A stretch of 64,000 nucleotides of DNA from Candidatus Poribacteria bacterium (lineage in GTDB: Bacteria > Poribacteria > WGA-4E > GCA-2687025): assembly GCA_018644665.1 (NCBI GenBank), contig JABGQA010000101.1:33874-97873 (forward strand). The letters run 5' to 3'. Both the position numbers and the translations under genes were made by a program. The notes beneath the pieces are model-generated. The model was not told the origin of the DNA and searched no databases. It saw nothing but the letters and a program-made list of their open reading frames with translations. Positions 41,621 to 52,346 of this stretch are shown here, in pieces (the stretch's first letter is position 1; each line of letters opens with the position of its first letter).

Positions 41621-42601
41621 ATGCTTCGAGCGGGGATCATCGGGTGTACCGGGATTGGGCGCGAGCACGCAGCGGGTCTGGCCGGACTGGAGAACGTGGA
41701 TGTCGTCGCAGCGTGCGACCTGAACGCTGCCGCTGCGGAGTCGTTCCGCGCCGACATGTCCGACTTCTGGGACGACATCACGGCGTACACGGGCCACACG
41801 GCGATGCTTGCTGAGCAAGCGCTCGACGTCGTGACCGTCGCGACGGGCGACAACGCGCACGCAACGCTCGTGGTCGACGCGGCCCGGGCGGGCGTCCGTG
41901 GGATATTCTGCGAGAAGCCATTGGCGACATCGGTCGCGGATGCGGATCGGATGATCGAAGCCGTGCGCGACAGCGGCGCGGTCCTGTCCGTGGACCATAC
42001 GCGCCGCTGGCAGCCCCTGTGGCGCCGCGCGTACGAACGCGTGACCCAGGACGACGCCATCGGCCCGGTTCGGTGCGTCATCGGCGCCCTCAACGGCCCC
42101 CGCGCCATGCTCTTCCGCAACGGCACGCATCTGATCGACGCCATCTGCTGGTTCGCAGGCGGCTCACCTGACTGGGTGTTCGCGCACCTGGAGGACGGCT
42201 ACGAGGAATACGACGCCTACGCGGGGGATGGCGGGCACGTCCCGGCGACGGAGCCTGCCGTGAGTGGGTACATCCACTTCGACAACGCCGTTCGTGGGTT
42301 CTACACGGCGGGATCGAAGGAGACCGCATCGCAGTTCAGTCTGGACATAGTCGGCGAGTCGGGCCGACTCATGATCGACGATCGCGCCGCGACACTGGTT
42401 CGAGACGGCGTCGAGGAGAACATCGAGGCGCCGGAATGGCCGATCACGGGCATTCCCGCGGCGGCGCAGGAGATCGTCCGCCTGATCGCTGAGGGTGGAG
42501 AGGAGTCCTCTCCGGGAGTCGAGGCCCACAAGGCGGTACAGATCACAATGGGCTTCTTGGAGTCCCAGCAGCGGGGGAACGCGCGGGTGGACTTGCACTA
42601 G
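41621..42601 (+). CDS. Second Gfo/Idh/MocA family oxidoreductase
   Basis: 326 residues from ATG 41621, preceded by GGAGGGA. The Rossmann start is RAGIIGCTGIGREHAAGLAGL, where the third Gly of G-x-G-x-x-G is kept in an altered form (GCTGIG). The family motif FCEKPLATS near residue 90 has the catalytic-type Lys. C-terminal domain includes NGTHLIDAICWFAGG. Likely oxidises a sugar or sugar acid with NAD(P). It is flanked by genes on the opposite strand and so stands alone. Confidence 0.88.
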   Translation: MLRAGIIGCTGIGREHAAGLAGLENVDVVAACDLNAAAAESFRADMSDFWDDITAYTGHTAMLAEQALDVVTVATGDNAHATLVVDAARAGVRGIFCEKPLATSVADADRMIEAVRDSGAVLSVDHTRRWQPLWRRAYERVTQDDAIGPVRCVIGALNGPRAMLFRNGTHLIDAICWFAGGSPDWVFAHLEDGYEEYDAYAGDGGHVPATEPAVSGYIHFDNAVRGFYTAGSKETASQFSLDIVGESGRLMIDDRAATLVRDGVEENIEAPEWPITGIPAAAQEIVRLIAEGGEESSPGVEAHKAVQITMGFLESQQRGNARVDLH

Positions 42602-42607
42602 CGGCCA

Positions 42608-43918
42608 CTACCCGGCTAGCGCGCGCGACAGCCGGATTCCCGCGTCGGCCATCATGTCCGCAGCTTCGGGCGCCACCTTGCTCCACATCGCCGTCGTGCA
42701 TTCGTAGCCACCACGCGCGTAGCTGTCGGGTGGCGGCGCGTACCCGACCATCCCGTTCGCAGCGCCGACCACGAATGTGCGACGGAACGGCGCGGCGACC
42801 TTCACACGCAACCCGGTCTCCACGAACACCTCCCCGGGGAGGCCGACGAGCGCGACGTCCCCGATGCGCAACGCCTGCACCTCGGCCCGGCTGAAATCCC
42901 GCGCCCGCTTCCTCTCCGCGACGAGTAGCACGGACTCCGCGTACGTCTCGTCGCGGCCGTAGCGCTGCGAGCCTTCGGGGGCCGCGGCCGTCTCGCCCGC
43001 GACGATCGCTCGGGCCCACGCGAGTTCCTCTTCGGGGATATGACGCAACGGGAGTTCGAGCAGCTCGCTACCCGCCGACAGTGTGACGTCGCGCTGGAAC
43101 GTCAGCCCGGCTGCCGTCGTCGGCAGGGCGTCCGCGAGCGCCCGCCCGACTGTGTCCGGGTCGTCCACGTACGACGGGTCGACCCAATTCGCGGTGTGCA
43201 CGTTCCCGAAGGCGCCGTTGAGCACCACGCACGGGACATCCTCGCGCTCGCGGATCGCCGAGGCGAGCGCCCCCGGCCAGCTCGCCGTCACGGTCTTCAT
43301 GTCGTACGGGTGCACCGGGTGGCAGGTCCAGTTGGCGACGTACCCGAGCAACTTGCCGGAGACCGCACGCACGCAGACCACGCCCAACTCCGTGTCGGCG
43401 GGCCCTTCGCAGTAGAGAACGTCCGGGTTCGCAACGCCGGGCTGCGTGATCGTACCGCCGTCGCGCGTCACCCAGCGACGGTTGTGGCAGTAGCGCGCCT
43501 CGAAAGCGGACCCGATCCCGATCTCAGCAGGTTCGAGCCGCGCCGCGGCGTTGGCCGCCATGTCGGCGATGGCGTCTTTCAGCCACTCGAGATAGGCGTC
43601 CTCCCGCCGGTACGGGCCGATGCTGATGATCGCGGGGCCGGCGTGGTTATGCGTAGCCGCGACCATGGTGTGTGAGGGCGACACGGCGGCCACAGCCTGG
43701 ATTCGCGCGCGCAGATCGACGACGTCGCTACCCCGTATCGACAGCAGGTCGAGCGACACGACCGCGATGCGTTGACCGCGGCACTCCAGCAGCGCCATCC
43801 GCGCGTATACGGGATCGCGGACGGTCTCGGCAGGTCTCGCGAGGTCCAACCAGCCAGCGAGTTGCGTGCCCATCGGTGGTGTGATGTCGATCTCGCCGAA
43901 TGCTGCGCGCAGGGACAT
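42608..43918 (-). CDS. Neutral/alkaline non-lysosomal ceramidase-like protein
   Basis: 436 residues; corresponds to the N-terminal catalytic domain of neutral ceramidases without their C-terminal Ig domain. Seen: FGEIDITPPMG at the start, VVSLDLLSIRG, AATHNHAGPAI near residue 90 (zinc His pair) and NWTCHPVHPYD near 215 (further His). No signal peptide is present, so the enzyme is probably cytoplasmic and may act on amides other than ceramide. It is 12 bases downstream of a dioxygenase-HEAT gene on the same strand. Confidence 0.78.
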   Translation of the reverse strand: MSLRAAFGEIDITPPMGTQLAGWLDLARPAETVRDPVYARMALLECRGQRIAVVSLDLLSIRGSDVVDLRARIQAVAAVSPSHTMVAATHNHAGPAIISIGPYRREDAYLEWLKDAIADMAANAAARLEPAEIGIGSAFEARYCHNRRWVTRDGGTITQPGVANPDVLYCEGPADTELGVVCVRAVSGKLLGYVANWTCHPVHPYDMKTVTASWPGALASAIREREDVPCVVLNGAFGNVHTANWVDPSYVDDPDTVGRALADALPTTAAGLTFQRDVTLSAGSELLELPLRHIPEEELAWARAIVAGETAAAPEGSQRYGRDETYAESVLLVAERKRARDFSRAEVQALRIGDVALVGLPGEVFVETGLRVKVAAPFRRTFVVGAANGMVGYAPPPDSYARGGYECTTAMWSKVAPEAADMMADAGIRLSRALAG

Positions 43919-43930
43919 GGATGTGCTCGC

Positions 43931-45310
43931 TTAGTGTGTGCTGCGGGGGCTCGTGTCGGGACACCACCTTGCGACGGTGAGGAATTCGAGGAGCGTGTCG
44001 TTCGCCTCAGGCGTGCCGATTCGTCGTAGCGCGTGGGCCGCGTCGGCGCGTACGTACCGGCTCTCGTCGGTGAGGGCGGAGACCAGCGCCGGCTCGGCGC
44101 CCTCGGCGTCCCGGCCGATCCTCGCCAGGGACAGGACAGCGTTGCGACGCACGCGCTCATCGTCGTCGGCCAGGGCGCCGGCCAGAGTCTGCGTGGCGGC
44201 CGCCGTGCCCTGCGCCGTCGTTCCGAGCGCTTCCACGGCGTAGCGACGCGCCGATGCGTCTCCATCGCGCGCGGCGTCGACCAACCGCGGCACGCTCTCG
44301 GCGGCCGCCATGCCCATGTCCCCCAACGTCTCCGCGGCTCGTGCGCGCACCTCGGGCCGCTCGTGATCGAGCGCGTCGGCCACGGCGCCGACCGCTGGCG
44401 CGCCGATCGCGGTCAGGGCGTGCGACGCATTCCTGGCGGCGTTCTCAGAATCGCCCACCAGAGTGGTCGCCAACGCATCCACGACGGCAGGGCCGAGGTC
44501 CGACAGCGAATACGCCGCCTGCAGCGCATCCCCTTCATCCGACCCGTCGAGCCGCGCGAGGAGGTCCGCCTGGCCTTGTCCGGCGCTCGCGTGGTCGTCG
44601 CTCGGAGCGCCGTAGTGCCACGCCAGCGAGCGTGCTTCCATCCCGTGCGCCGGCGCGCCGCCGACCGGGTCCGCCGCGTCCCACGTTGGCTGAGACGGCT
44701 CGGACATGCGCGCGTAGAGGAACTTCAGCATGTACCGAGTGCGGTTGCCTAGGTTCGGCATCGCCCTATGCCACAGGTCGTAGTTCGCGAGCGTCACCGC
44801 CCCCGCCTGACCGACGACAGGCAATTCCGCCTCTAGCGCCGCGCCATCTTGCGTGCTGTAGAAGTGGCTCCCCGGCACGACCCCCGTGGGGCCGATCTCC
44901 TCTGGCGTGTCCTGCGGGTAGTAGAAGACCAGGAGACGTCGCGTCCTGTGAGACCACCGGCGGCCCCCGTCCTGGTGCATCTGCTGCCCCGGGCTGCCCG
45001 GCGGGTTGGCGTGCGGATGGCGATGCGGCTGGGCGTAGTAGTCCGGCCCCAGCAGGCTGATGAGCGCGCCCTGGACCGGGGCGTCGTCGAGCACCCTCTG
45101 TATGTGCGGGAAGCGCGGTATGAGGTTGTTGCCGGGATTGCCGTCTTCCGTGAAAGCGCGATCCGTCTCGCTCCAGACATCGTCGTGGAACGCCCTGTCG
45201 AGCGTGCTCATCACGGTGACGAAACCATCGCGGATGAACCGTGACATTTCGTCGTCGGTCAGCAACTGTGGGGGCATCTGGTCTCCCATCGCGGCGGGCC
45301 AGTCGGACAT
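43931..45310 (-). CDS. Phytanoyl-CoA-type dioxygenase fused to HEAT repeats
   Basis: 459 residues from ATG 45310 with GAGGGA upstream. The first 260 residues are a PhyH-type dioxygenase: MHQDGGRRWSH gives H-x-D, NYDLWHRAMPN the second His and NRTRYMLKF the Arg. The last 200 residues are about six HEAT/PBS-lyase-type repeats (DALDHERPEVRARAAETLGD, ALADDDERVRRNAVLSLARI). HEAT repeats usually bind proteins or modify activity of a partner. Fusion with a dioxygenase is uncommon. Possible roles include hydroxylation of a bound protein or pigment. Confidence 0.82.
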   Translation of the reverse strand: MSDWPAAMGDQMPPQLLTDDEMSRFIRDGFVTVMSTLDRAFHDDVWSETDRAFTEDGNPGNNLIPRFPHIQRVLDDAPVQGALISLLGPDYYAQPHRHPHANPPGSPGQQMHQDGGRRWSHRTRRLLVFYYPQDTPEEIGPTGVVPGSHFYSTQDGAALEAELPVVGQAGAVTLANYDLWHRAMPNLGNRTRYMLKFLYARMSEPSQPTWDAADPVGGAPAHGMEARSLAWHYGAPSDDHASAGQGQADLLARLDGSDEGDALQAAYSLSDLGPAVVDALATTLVGDSENAARNASHALTAIGAPAVGAVADALDHERPEVRARAAETLGDMGMAAAESVPRLVDAARDGDASARRYAVEALGTTAQGTAAATQTLAGALADDDERVRRNAVLSLARIGRDAEGAEPALVSALTDESRYVRADAAHALRRIGTPEANDTLLEFLTVARWCPDTSPRSTH

Positions 45311-45312
45311 GA

Positions 45313-46890
<1,578 letters not shown>

Positions 46891-46892
46891 GG

Positions 46893-48317
46893 CTACGATC
46901 GGGCGGCGGCGGGCTCTGGCTCGTCGCCGTCCTGCCGCTCGGCCAGGTAACCGATCGCCGGCAACGCCGCGTACGCCAACCAGAACGGGACGGTCCACGT
47001 CCCTCCCGCCATGAAGTTGCCCACCAGGTTGTGGACGTTCGCGGAGGTCTGCACGGCCATGATCCCGGCCGCGAGGGCGTACCAATACGGCTGCTGTAGG
47101 CGGCGCAACAGGCGCAGACCGTACACGTAGAACGCGACGATGAGCCAAAGCCATCCGAGGATGCCGAGGGCGCCCAGTTCGGCGAGAACCTGCATGTACT
47201 CGTTGTGCGCGCCCATCTGGAACCGGCCGACGTCCCCAAGGAACGACTCGTTGACGTAGGACCGAGCAAACATGCCGTGGCCCGCACCGAGGATCGGGTT
47301 CTGGGCGAACATCAGGAGCGCAAACCCCCACCGCAACAGACGCGTCTTGTTCGACGCGAACTCCGGGTCCACCATCGTCATCGCACGCGCGAGGACAGCC
47401 GCGCGGATGCCTGGAATGAGCAGAACCACGGCGCCCATGCCCAGCGCCACGCCGACGACTGCCCACTTCCGCCGGGCGGGCATGTCGGAGCGCAACATCA
47501 GCAGGAAGCCGACACCTGCCGCTAGCGACACCCACACCCCTCGGGACTGGCACAGGAGCAGCGCGGCCCCAAAGGCCGCGAGCATCGCGAGCCTGCCCGC
47601 GCGGCGGGCAGCGTCCTCGTCGAACAGCAGGAGCGAAAGCAGAGGTAGGATGAACACGGTCAGATAGGCACCGTACGTCATGTAGTTGCCGAACAGCGTG
47701 CCGGCGAAGGCCGACGAATGTCCGAGCCGCCCCATGCGCGGGATGAGGATCATCATCATGATCGCGGCCGCCGCCAACGCGGCAGTCGTCGCGACTGACA
47801 CGACACGCGCAAACGTGCGCCGATCACGCAGGGCAAGATACGCCGGGAACGGAAGCAGGATGTACGCCGTGGCCCGCGCCGCGCCCTTCGCGGATTCGAA
47901 CGCGGACGCCGCCTGCGTCACCGAGGCGAGCGTCACGAGGGCGAAGAAGATCAGAGGGAGACGAAACGGGTTGGCAGCAACCGGGCGGCGGACGGCATAC
48001 GCCACACTCCGGTCGAGCACATACGCCCCCACCAGCGCCGCCACCAGCGGCTCCGTCGGCATCTCCAGTTCGGCGCGGTTGAGAAGGAAGAACCGGAACG
48101 AGAATGGCACGAGCGCGACCGTCGCGAGCAGACACAGGCGAGGTGCGATCACGGCGATGGCGATGAAGCCGCCGGCGACCATGCCGGGCAGGGCGTATCC
48201 GCCGGAGTACTTCCCTCCGGCGATTCCCACAACGATGCAGCCCACAAGGAACGACGCCCAGGCGAGGATGCCCGTGCGCCAGCGACGGACGAGGTCACCC
48301 GCAGCTTCAGTCGGCAT
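46893..48317 (-). CDS. O-antigen ligase/Wzy-like membrane protein
   Basis: 474 residues from ATG 48317, overlapping the upstream kinase gene by 11 bases. About 11-12 membrane helices are visible. The Wzy_C region has LLLCQSRGVWVSLAAGVGF, then a periplasmic loop with NPILGAGHGMFARSY and AHNEYMQVLAELGALG, which is the usual ligase signature (H-N-x-x-L). It polymerises or attaches surface glycan. Together with the GHMP kinase it suggests a glycan assembly module. Confidence 0.85.
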   Translation of the reverse strand: MPTEAAGDLVRRWRTGILAWASFLVGCIVVGIAGGKYSGGYALPGMVAGGFIAIAVIAPRLCLLATVALVPFSFRFFLLNRAELEMPTEPLVAALVGAYVLDRSVAYAVRRPVAANPFRLPLIFFALVTLASVTQAASAFESAKGAARATAYILLPFPAYLALRDRRTFARVVSVATTAALAAAAIMMMILIPRMGRLGHSSAFAGTLFGNYMTYGAYLTVFILPLLSLLLFDEDAARRAGRLAMLAAFGAALLLCQSRGVWVSLAAGVGFLLMLRSDMPARRKWAVVGVALGMGAVVLLIPGIRAAVLARAMTMVDPEFASNKTRLLRWGFALLMFAQNPILGAGHGMFARSYVNESFLGDVGRFQMGAHNEYMQVLAELGALGILGWLWLIVAFYVYGLRLLRRLQQPYWYALAAGIMAVQTSANVHNLVGNFMAGGTWTVPFWLAYAALPAIGYLAERQDGDEPEPAAARS

Positions 48318-49335
48318 CCGGGTCGTGCACCGCGAGTTCCGCGAACTGGAACCCCCGGGCCAAGTATTCGCCACGAACGCGCGGGAGACGACTCGGCTCC
48401 AGGCACATGCCGACCACTGCTCCCTGTGACCCGCTGAACTTCGCCGCACAGCCGTTCTGACGGGCGATGTCCACCATCTCCATGTCGCGGTCGCCTATGG
48501 CCTTGTCGCCGTAGATCCGTCGCCGCAGGTCGAAGTTCTGGTCCATGATTGCGCCAAACCGAGCATGGTCACCAGCGTCGAGCGCCTCACGGGCGGCAAC
48601 GGCGTAATCCGCGAATTCGCGCATGGCCCCGAGCACCTCGGGATCGCCTGACTCGTACCGGTAACGGACGTCGTTGTGGACCTTGCCCGACTCGGAACCG
48701 ATGGCGGTGTACGCCAGGAACAGTGGGGGCAACGCCGCAGAGCCCAATCGGGTGTACGTTCCGTGCCCTTGCGCGAGCATCACCGCCTCGCTGAAGTCCA
48801 TGAACACCGTGCCACCGTACGACTGCACGACGCGATCCTGAAGCCCTGCAGTGATTCCCAATTCCTCGGTCTCGACGCTCAGGACGAGGCTGGGGAGCTC
48901 CGGGAGCGGGATGTCCACGTCCGGGCGAACGCCATAGAAGCGCATTAGGGCCCGCACCGTAGCGGTGATGATCGCGCTGGAGCCGCCCAGACCCACCTGC
49001 CGAGGTATCGTCGTGTCGTAGGACAGCGTGAAATTGCGCTTGGGAAGCTTGATGCCGCGTTCGTCGCAGAACTCGTAGAACTTCTTGCAGGTCGCGAACA
49101 GCAACCGGAGGCCGCCGTAGTACCCCTCGACGCGCACCTTCTCGGTCAACTGAGCGAGGCCATCAAATGCGAACGGGTCGTTCACCGGGTGCGGCTTCAG
49201 CTCGATCGATGGGCTCTGCCATAGGGTGACGCGGGCCGAGAAGTTCGTGATGGCGGCGGCAATCGTCTTGCCGAAGTACATGTCGGACGGATTACCGACG
49301 AGGCCGACCCGGGCGTGAGCGGAAGTGTGGATCAT
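48307..49335 (-). CDS. GHMP-family sugar kinase (glucuronokinase-like)
   Basis: 342 residues from ATG 49335; ATG 49353 is an equally possible start and neither has a strong ribosome site. GHMP motifs are HARVGLVGNPSDMYFGK at the start, RQVGLGGSSAIITATVRAL near residue 115 for ATP, and CAAKFSGSQGAVVGMC near 305. The N-x-S-D pattern resembles glucuronokinases and D-glycero-D-manno-heptose 7-phosphate kinases. Product would be a sugar 1-phosphate for activation. It lies upstream of the O-antigen-ligase-like gene in one operon. Confidence 0.82.
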   Translation of the reverse strand: MIHTSAHARVGLVGNPSDMYFGKTIAAAITNFSARVTLWQSPSIELKPHPVNDPFAFDGLAQLTEKVRVEGYYGGLRLLFATCKKFYEFCDERGIKLPKRNFTLSYDTTIPRQVGLGGSSAIITATVRALMRFYGVRPDVDIPLPELPSLVLSVETEELGITAGLQDRVVQSYGGTVFMDFSEAVMLAQGHGTYTRLGSAALPPLFLAYTAIGSESGKVHNDVRYRYESGDPEVLGAMREFADYAVAAREALDAGDHARFGAIMDQNFDLRRRIYGDKAIGDRDMEMVDIARQNGCAAKFSGSQGAVVGMCLEPSRLPRVRGEYLARGFQFAELAVHDPDAD

Positions 49336-49495
49336 GCGCCGATGCGTCCCCATGCAGCTTATGCAGCGGTCACCAGTCTACCCCGACTGGGGCGGCGCAC
49401 CATCCGATGGCTCCCGTCTCGCCTAACCGGGCCGAACGGGATTACCCTTCATGCGTGGCCGCGCCCCTATGGTAACAGCAACGCGGAGGTCGGGC

Positions 49496-49972
49496 TTGGT
49501 AGGCGTGCTTCTGGCACTGGACGTGGGCGAGAGACGTGTTGGAGTCGCGGTGAGCGACGCTCTTGGGATCCTCGCGTCGCCGGTGAAGACCCTGACGCGG
49601 ACGACAACGGCCGCCCTGCTCGAAGACATCGCCGAGCTCGTCCGGGAGTACCGCGCGGAGAAGGTCGTCGTCGGTCTCCCGAAGACGCTCAGGAACACGC
49701 ACAGCCGCCAGACACAGAAGGTCACGTCTTTCGCCGACAACCTGATGAAGGCGTTGGACGTACCGGTCGTCCTGTGGGACGAACGCCTTACCACCGCGGA
49801 AGCCACACGCATCCTGCGCGGCCCGGACGACGGCCGGCGCAAGGGCACCTCCGCGAAGCGCCGCAAGCGTGTGAAGGACAACGTCGACCAGGTGGCCGCG
49901 ACTCTAGTGCTCGAGTCTTACATGGCCGCGCAACGCTCCGGCGCGGCGTCCCCGTCGCTCGGGGACGCCTAG
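49496..49972 (+). CDS. ruvX: Putative pre-16S rRNA nuclease / Holliday junction resolvase
   Basis: 158 residues, starting at TTG 49496 because GGAGG (49485-49489) lies six bases before it; ATG codons at 49451 and 49469 precede that site and would add 9-15 poorly conserved residues. Motifs: LALDVGERRVGVAVSD (RNase H-like Asp), VVVGLPKTLRNT, LWDERLTTAEA and KDNVDQVAATLVLESYM. This family (YqgF/RuvX) processes 16S rRNA ends and/or recombination intermediates. A few residues longer than the usual 138-150. Confidence 0.92.
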   Translation: MVGVLLALDVGERRVGVAVSDALGILASPVKTLTRTTTAALLEDIAELVREYRAEKVVVGLPKTLRNTHSRQTQKVTSFADNLMKALDVPVVLWDERLTTAEATRILRGPDDGRRKGTSAKRRKRVKDNVDQVAATLVLESYMAAQRSGAASPSLGDA

Positions 49973-49989
49973 CGCCGCGCGCTATCCGG

Positions 49990-50835
49990 CTATTCGCCCT
50001 TGGCTACAGGGGCGCCCACCAGGTTCCCCCACTCGGTCCAAGAACCGTCGTAGTTGCGTACCTTGTCGTGTCCGAGGAGGTACTTCAGGACGAACCACGT
50101 GTGCGAGGATCGCTCGCCGATGCGGCAGTAGGCGATTGTCTCCTTGCCGTCGTCGAGGGTGCCGTAGAGGCCCAACAGCCCTTCGGTGGACTTGAACGTG
50201 CCGTCCTCGTTGACAGCCTGCGACCACGGGACGTTGACCGCTCCGGGGACGTGTCCGCCGCGCTGGGCGGTCTCGGACATTCCGGGGGGCGCGATAACCT
50301 CTCCAGAGAATTCAGCGGGCGACCGAACGTCGACGAGGTTGATGGCGCCGTCGGCGAGACCGCTCTGGATGTGGTGGCTGTATGACCGCACGTTGTCGTC
50401 GCCGAACGAGGCCGTGTAGGCCGAGCGCGCTACCGACGGCGCGTCGCTCGTCGTCGGACGGCCTTCCGCGATCCACTTCGAACGTCCGCCGTTCATCAGG
50501 TGGATCTTGTCCTCGGGGTGCCCCCAGTACACGCACTGCCACAGGGCGTACGTGGCGAACCAGTTGTTGTTGTCCCCGTAGAAGACGATCGTCGTGTCGT
50601 TGTCGATGCCCGACGCCGACAGGAGTTCCTCGAAGTCCTCGCGCGTGAGGATGTCGCGGCGCACCTGGTCGCAGAGCTGCGTTTCCCAGTTCCAGCCGAC
50701 GGCGCCCGCGATGTGCGCGTCACCGTACGAGCTGGTGTCGACATCCACCTCGACCAGGCGGACGCCGGCGTCGGCGCCGTGTTCGGCAACCCAATCTGTA
50801 GTTACGAGAAGCTCCGGGCGGGCGTAGTCGGACAT
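49990..50835 (-). CDS. Thiosulfate/3-mercaptopyruvate sulfurtransferase (two rhodanese domains)
   Basis: 281 residues from ATG 50835, with GGGGGAG upstream. An inactive N-terminal rhodanese domain (about 1-130, with ETQLCDQVRRDILTREDFE) precedes a catalytic one with YCRIGERSSHTWFVL, where Cys near 230 takes the sulfur. The C-R-I-G-E-R-S loop is typical of the actinobacterial CysA/SseA type of thiosulfate sulfurtransferase. Cytoplasmic; moves sulfane sulfur to cyanide, thiols or thioredoxin. Convergent with ruvX. Confidence 0.9.
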   Translation of the reverse strand: MSDYARPELLVTTDWVAEHGADAGVRLVEVDVDTSSYGDAHIAGAVGWNWETQLCDQVRRDILTREDFEELLSASGIDNDTTIVFYGDNNNWFATYALWQCVYWGHPEDKIHLMNGGRSKWIAEGRPTTSDAPSVARSAYTASFGDDNVRSYSHHIQSGLADGAINLVDVRSPAEFSGEVIAPPGMSETAQRGGHVPGAVNVPWSQAVNEDGTFKSTEGLLGLYGTLDDGKETIAYCRIGERSSHTWFVLKYLLGHDKVRNYDGSWTEWGNLVGAPVAKGE

Positions 50836-50945
50836 GAGTCGCACTCCCCCAAATTCCTATGTACGTGGCGTGCCGTCGTGCGCGCAAAGTCGCTGCTGCA
50901 AAGCGCGGCTAAGTGTACGGCGCGGGCGCTCAGCCGGTCAAACCG

Positions 50946-52178
50946 CTACGCCTGGCCCCGCGCGACGGCGATCAGCCGCGCCGTTTCACGAGCCACCACT
51001 ATCTCCTCGTTCGCCGTCACCACGACTACGGGGACGGGACTGTCGTCCGCGGACACCTGCCCTTCGCCCTCGAGACCCGCGTTGCGATCGGGATCGACGC
51101 GCACGCCCAGGAACTCCATCCCGGCGCATATCGCCGCCCGACTCTCCGCGGAGCGTTCCCCGATGCCCCCGGTGAAGGCGATCGCATCCAGGCCGCCCAA
51201 CGCAGCCGCGTAGCCCCCGATCGTCTTCTTCACCCCGTAATGGTATGTGTCGAGCGCCAAGCGGGCGTCCGCGGAGCCGCCTTCAGCCGCGTCATTGATG
51301 TCCCGCATGTCGCCGCCGGCGCCGGATATCCCTGCTAGCCCCGCGTCGGACATGAGCGCCTCCTCCACCTCGTCGAGGGTGAGCGCGGCCGCCTTCATCA
51401 TGTACAGCGGCACGAACGGGTCCATGTCTCCGCACCGCGTGCCCTGCAGCACGCCGCTCTGCGCGCTGAACCCCATGCTCGTGTCGATCGACGCGCCGCC
51501 TTGAATCGCGCACAGCGAGGAGCTGCCACCCAGATGGCACGACACCAGCCGCAGGTCGCGCGCAGCCGCCCGTTCGATGCCGAGATCGCGCAGTAGCGTC
51601 GGCGTCCGCTGAGCTACATATCGATGCGAGGCGCCGTGGAACCCGTACCGACGGATTGCATGGTCGCGCACCCACGACCTTGGGACGCCGAGTTCTGCGG
51701 CATGCGGTGGGATCGTCTCGTGGAACCACGTCTCGAACACGGCGACGCGCGGCGCCGACGGAGCGAGTCGCTCGAAGGCTCGCAGGGACGCGATGTACGC
51801 CGGGTTGTGGACGGGGAGGATGGGGATGTAGTCCTCGAGGCCCTGCATGACGGCCTCATCGACGATGGCCGAGGACGTGTACCCCTTAGCGAAGACCGCC
51901 TTGAAACCGACGCCGTCCAGCGCGCCAAGCGGCTCCAGCGCAGGAGGCCCATGCATCTCCCCAACGAGAAACGCCATGACATGCTCTACCGCCGAGAGGT
52001 GGTCGGGCGCGTCCAACACGCCTTCGCCGGATTTCCCGTCGCGCACGGCGAACGCGTACGGCGACGGCGAGTCGCCGATTCGTTCCACCCGGCCGCTCGC
52101 GACGACTTCCTCGCCGGCCATGTCGAGTAGGCTGAACTTGTAGGACGAACTGCCGACGTTCGAGACGAGTATTCGCAC
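50946..52178 (-). CDS. ackA: Acetate kinase
   Basis: 410 residues from GTG 52178 with GGAGG seven bases upstream; the frame is open further up but that part is not conserved. ASKHA-fold motifs: ILVSNVGSSSYKFSLLD at the start, GFHGASHRYVA near residue 185, CHLGGSSSLC near 215, DTSMGFSAQSGVLQGTRCGD near 235, and AFTGGIGERSAESR near 345. It makes acetyl phosphate from acetate and ATP, or the reverse. No phosphotransacetylase gene lies in the window. Butyrate or propionate kinase is a less likely alternative. Confidence 0.9.
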   Translation of the reverse strand: MRILVSNVGSSSYKFSLLDMAGEEVVASGRVERIGDSPSPYAFAVRDGKSGEGVLDAPDHLSAVEHVMAFLVGEMHGPPALEPLGALDGVGFKAVFAKGYTSSAIVDEAVMQGLEDYIPILPVHNPAYIASLRAFERLAPSAPRVAVFETWFHETIPPHAAELGVPRSWVRDHAIRRYGFHGASHRYVAQRTPTLLRDLGIERAAARDLRLVSCHLGGSSSLCAIQGGASIDTSMGFSAQSGVLQGTRCGDMDPFVPLYMMKAAALTLDEVEEALMSDAGLAGISGAGGDMRDINDAAEGGSADARLALDTYHYGVKKTIGGYAAALGGLDAIAFTGGIGERSAESRAAICAGMEFLGVRVDPDRNAGLEGEGQVSADDSPVPVVVVTANEEIVVARETARLIAVARGQA

Positions 52179-52346
52179 CGGCTGGGCCTCCACGCCAATA
52201 CTGAATCCGCGGCCGTGACAGTCGGCATTGGCGCCGGTTTCGCATAGTGACCACGTGAACGGGTCGCGACTCCCTCGCGGCGCGAACGGGCAGGCGAGGG
52301 ATGGTTCCCCGTTGGGCGCCGGCGCCCACAATGTGGTCAGGCTCTG

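Noticed and set aside
52313..52328. 16-base palindrome TGGGCGCCGGCGCCCA between ackA and the TonB-like gene
   Set aside because: Low-complexity GC palindromes of this size are expected in such DNA, and no promoter or repeat copy supports an operator.
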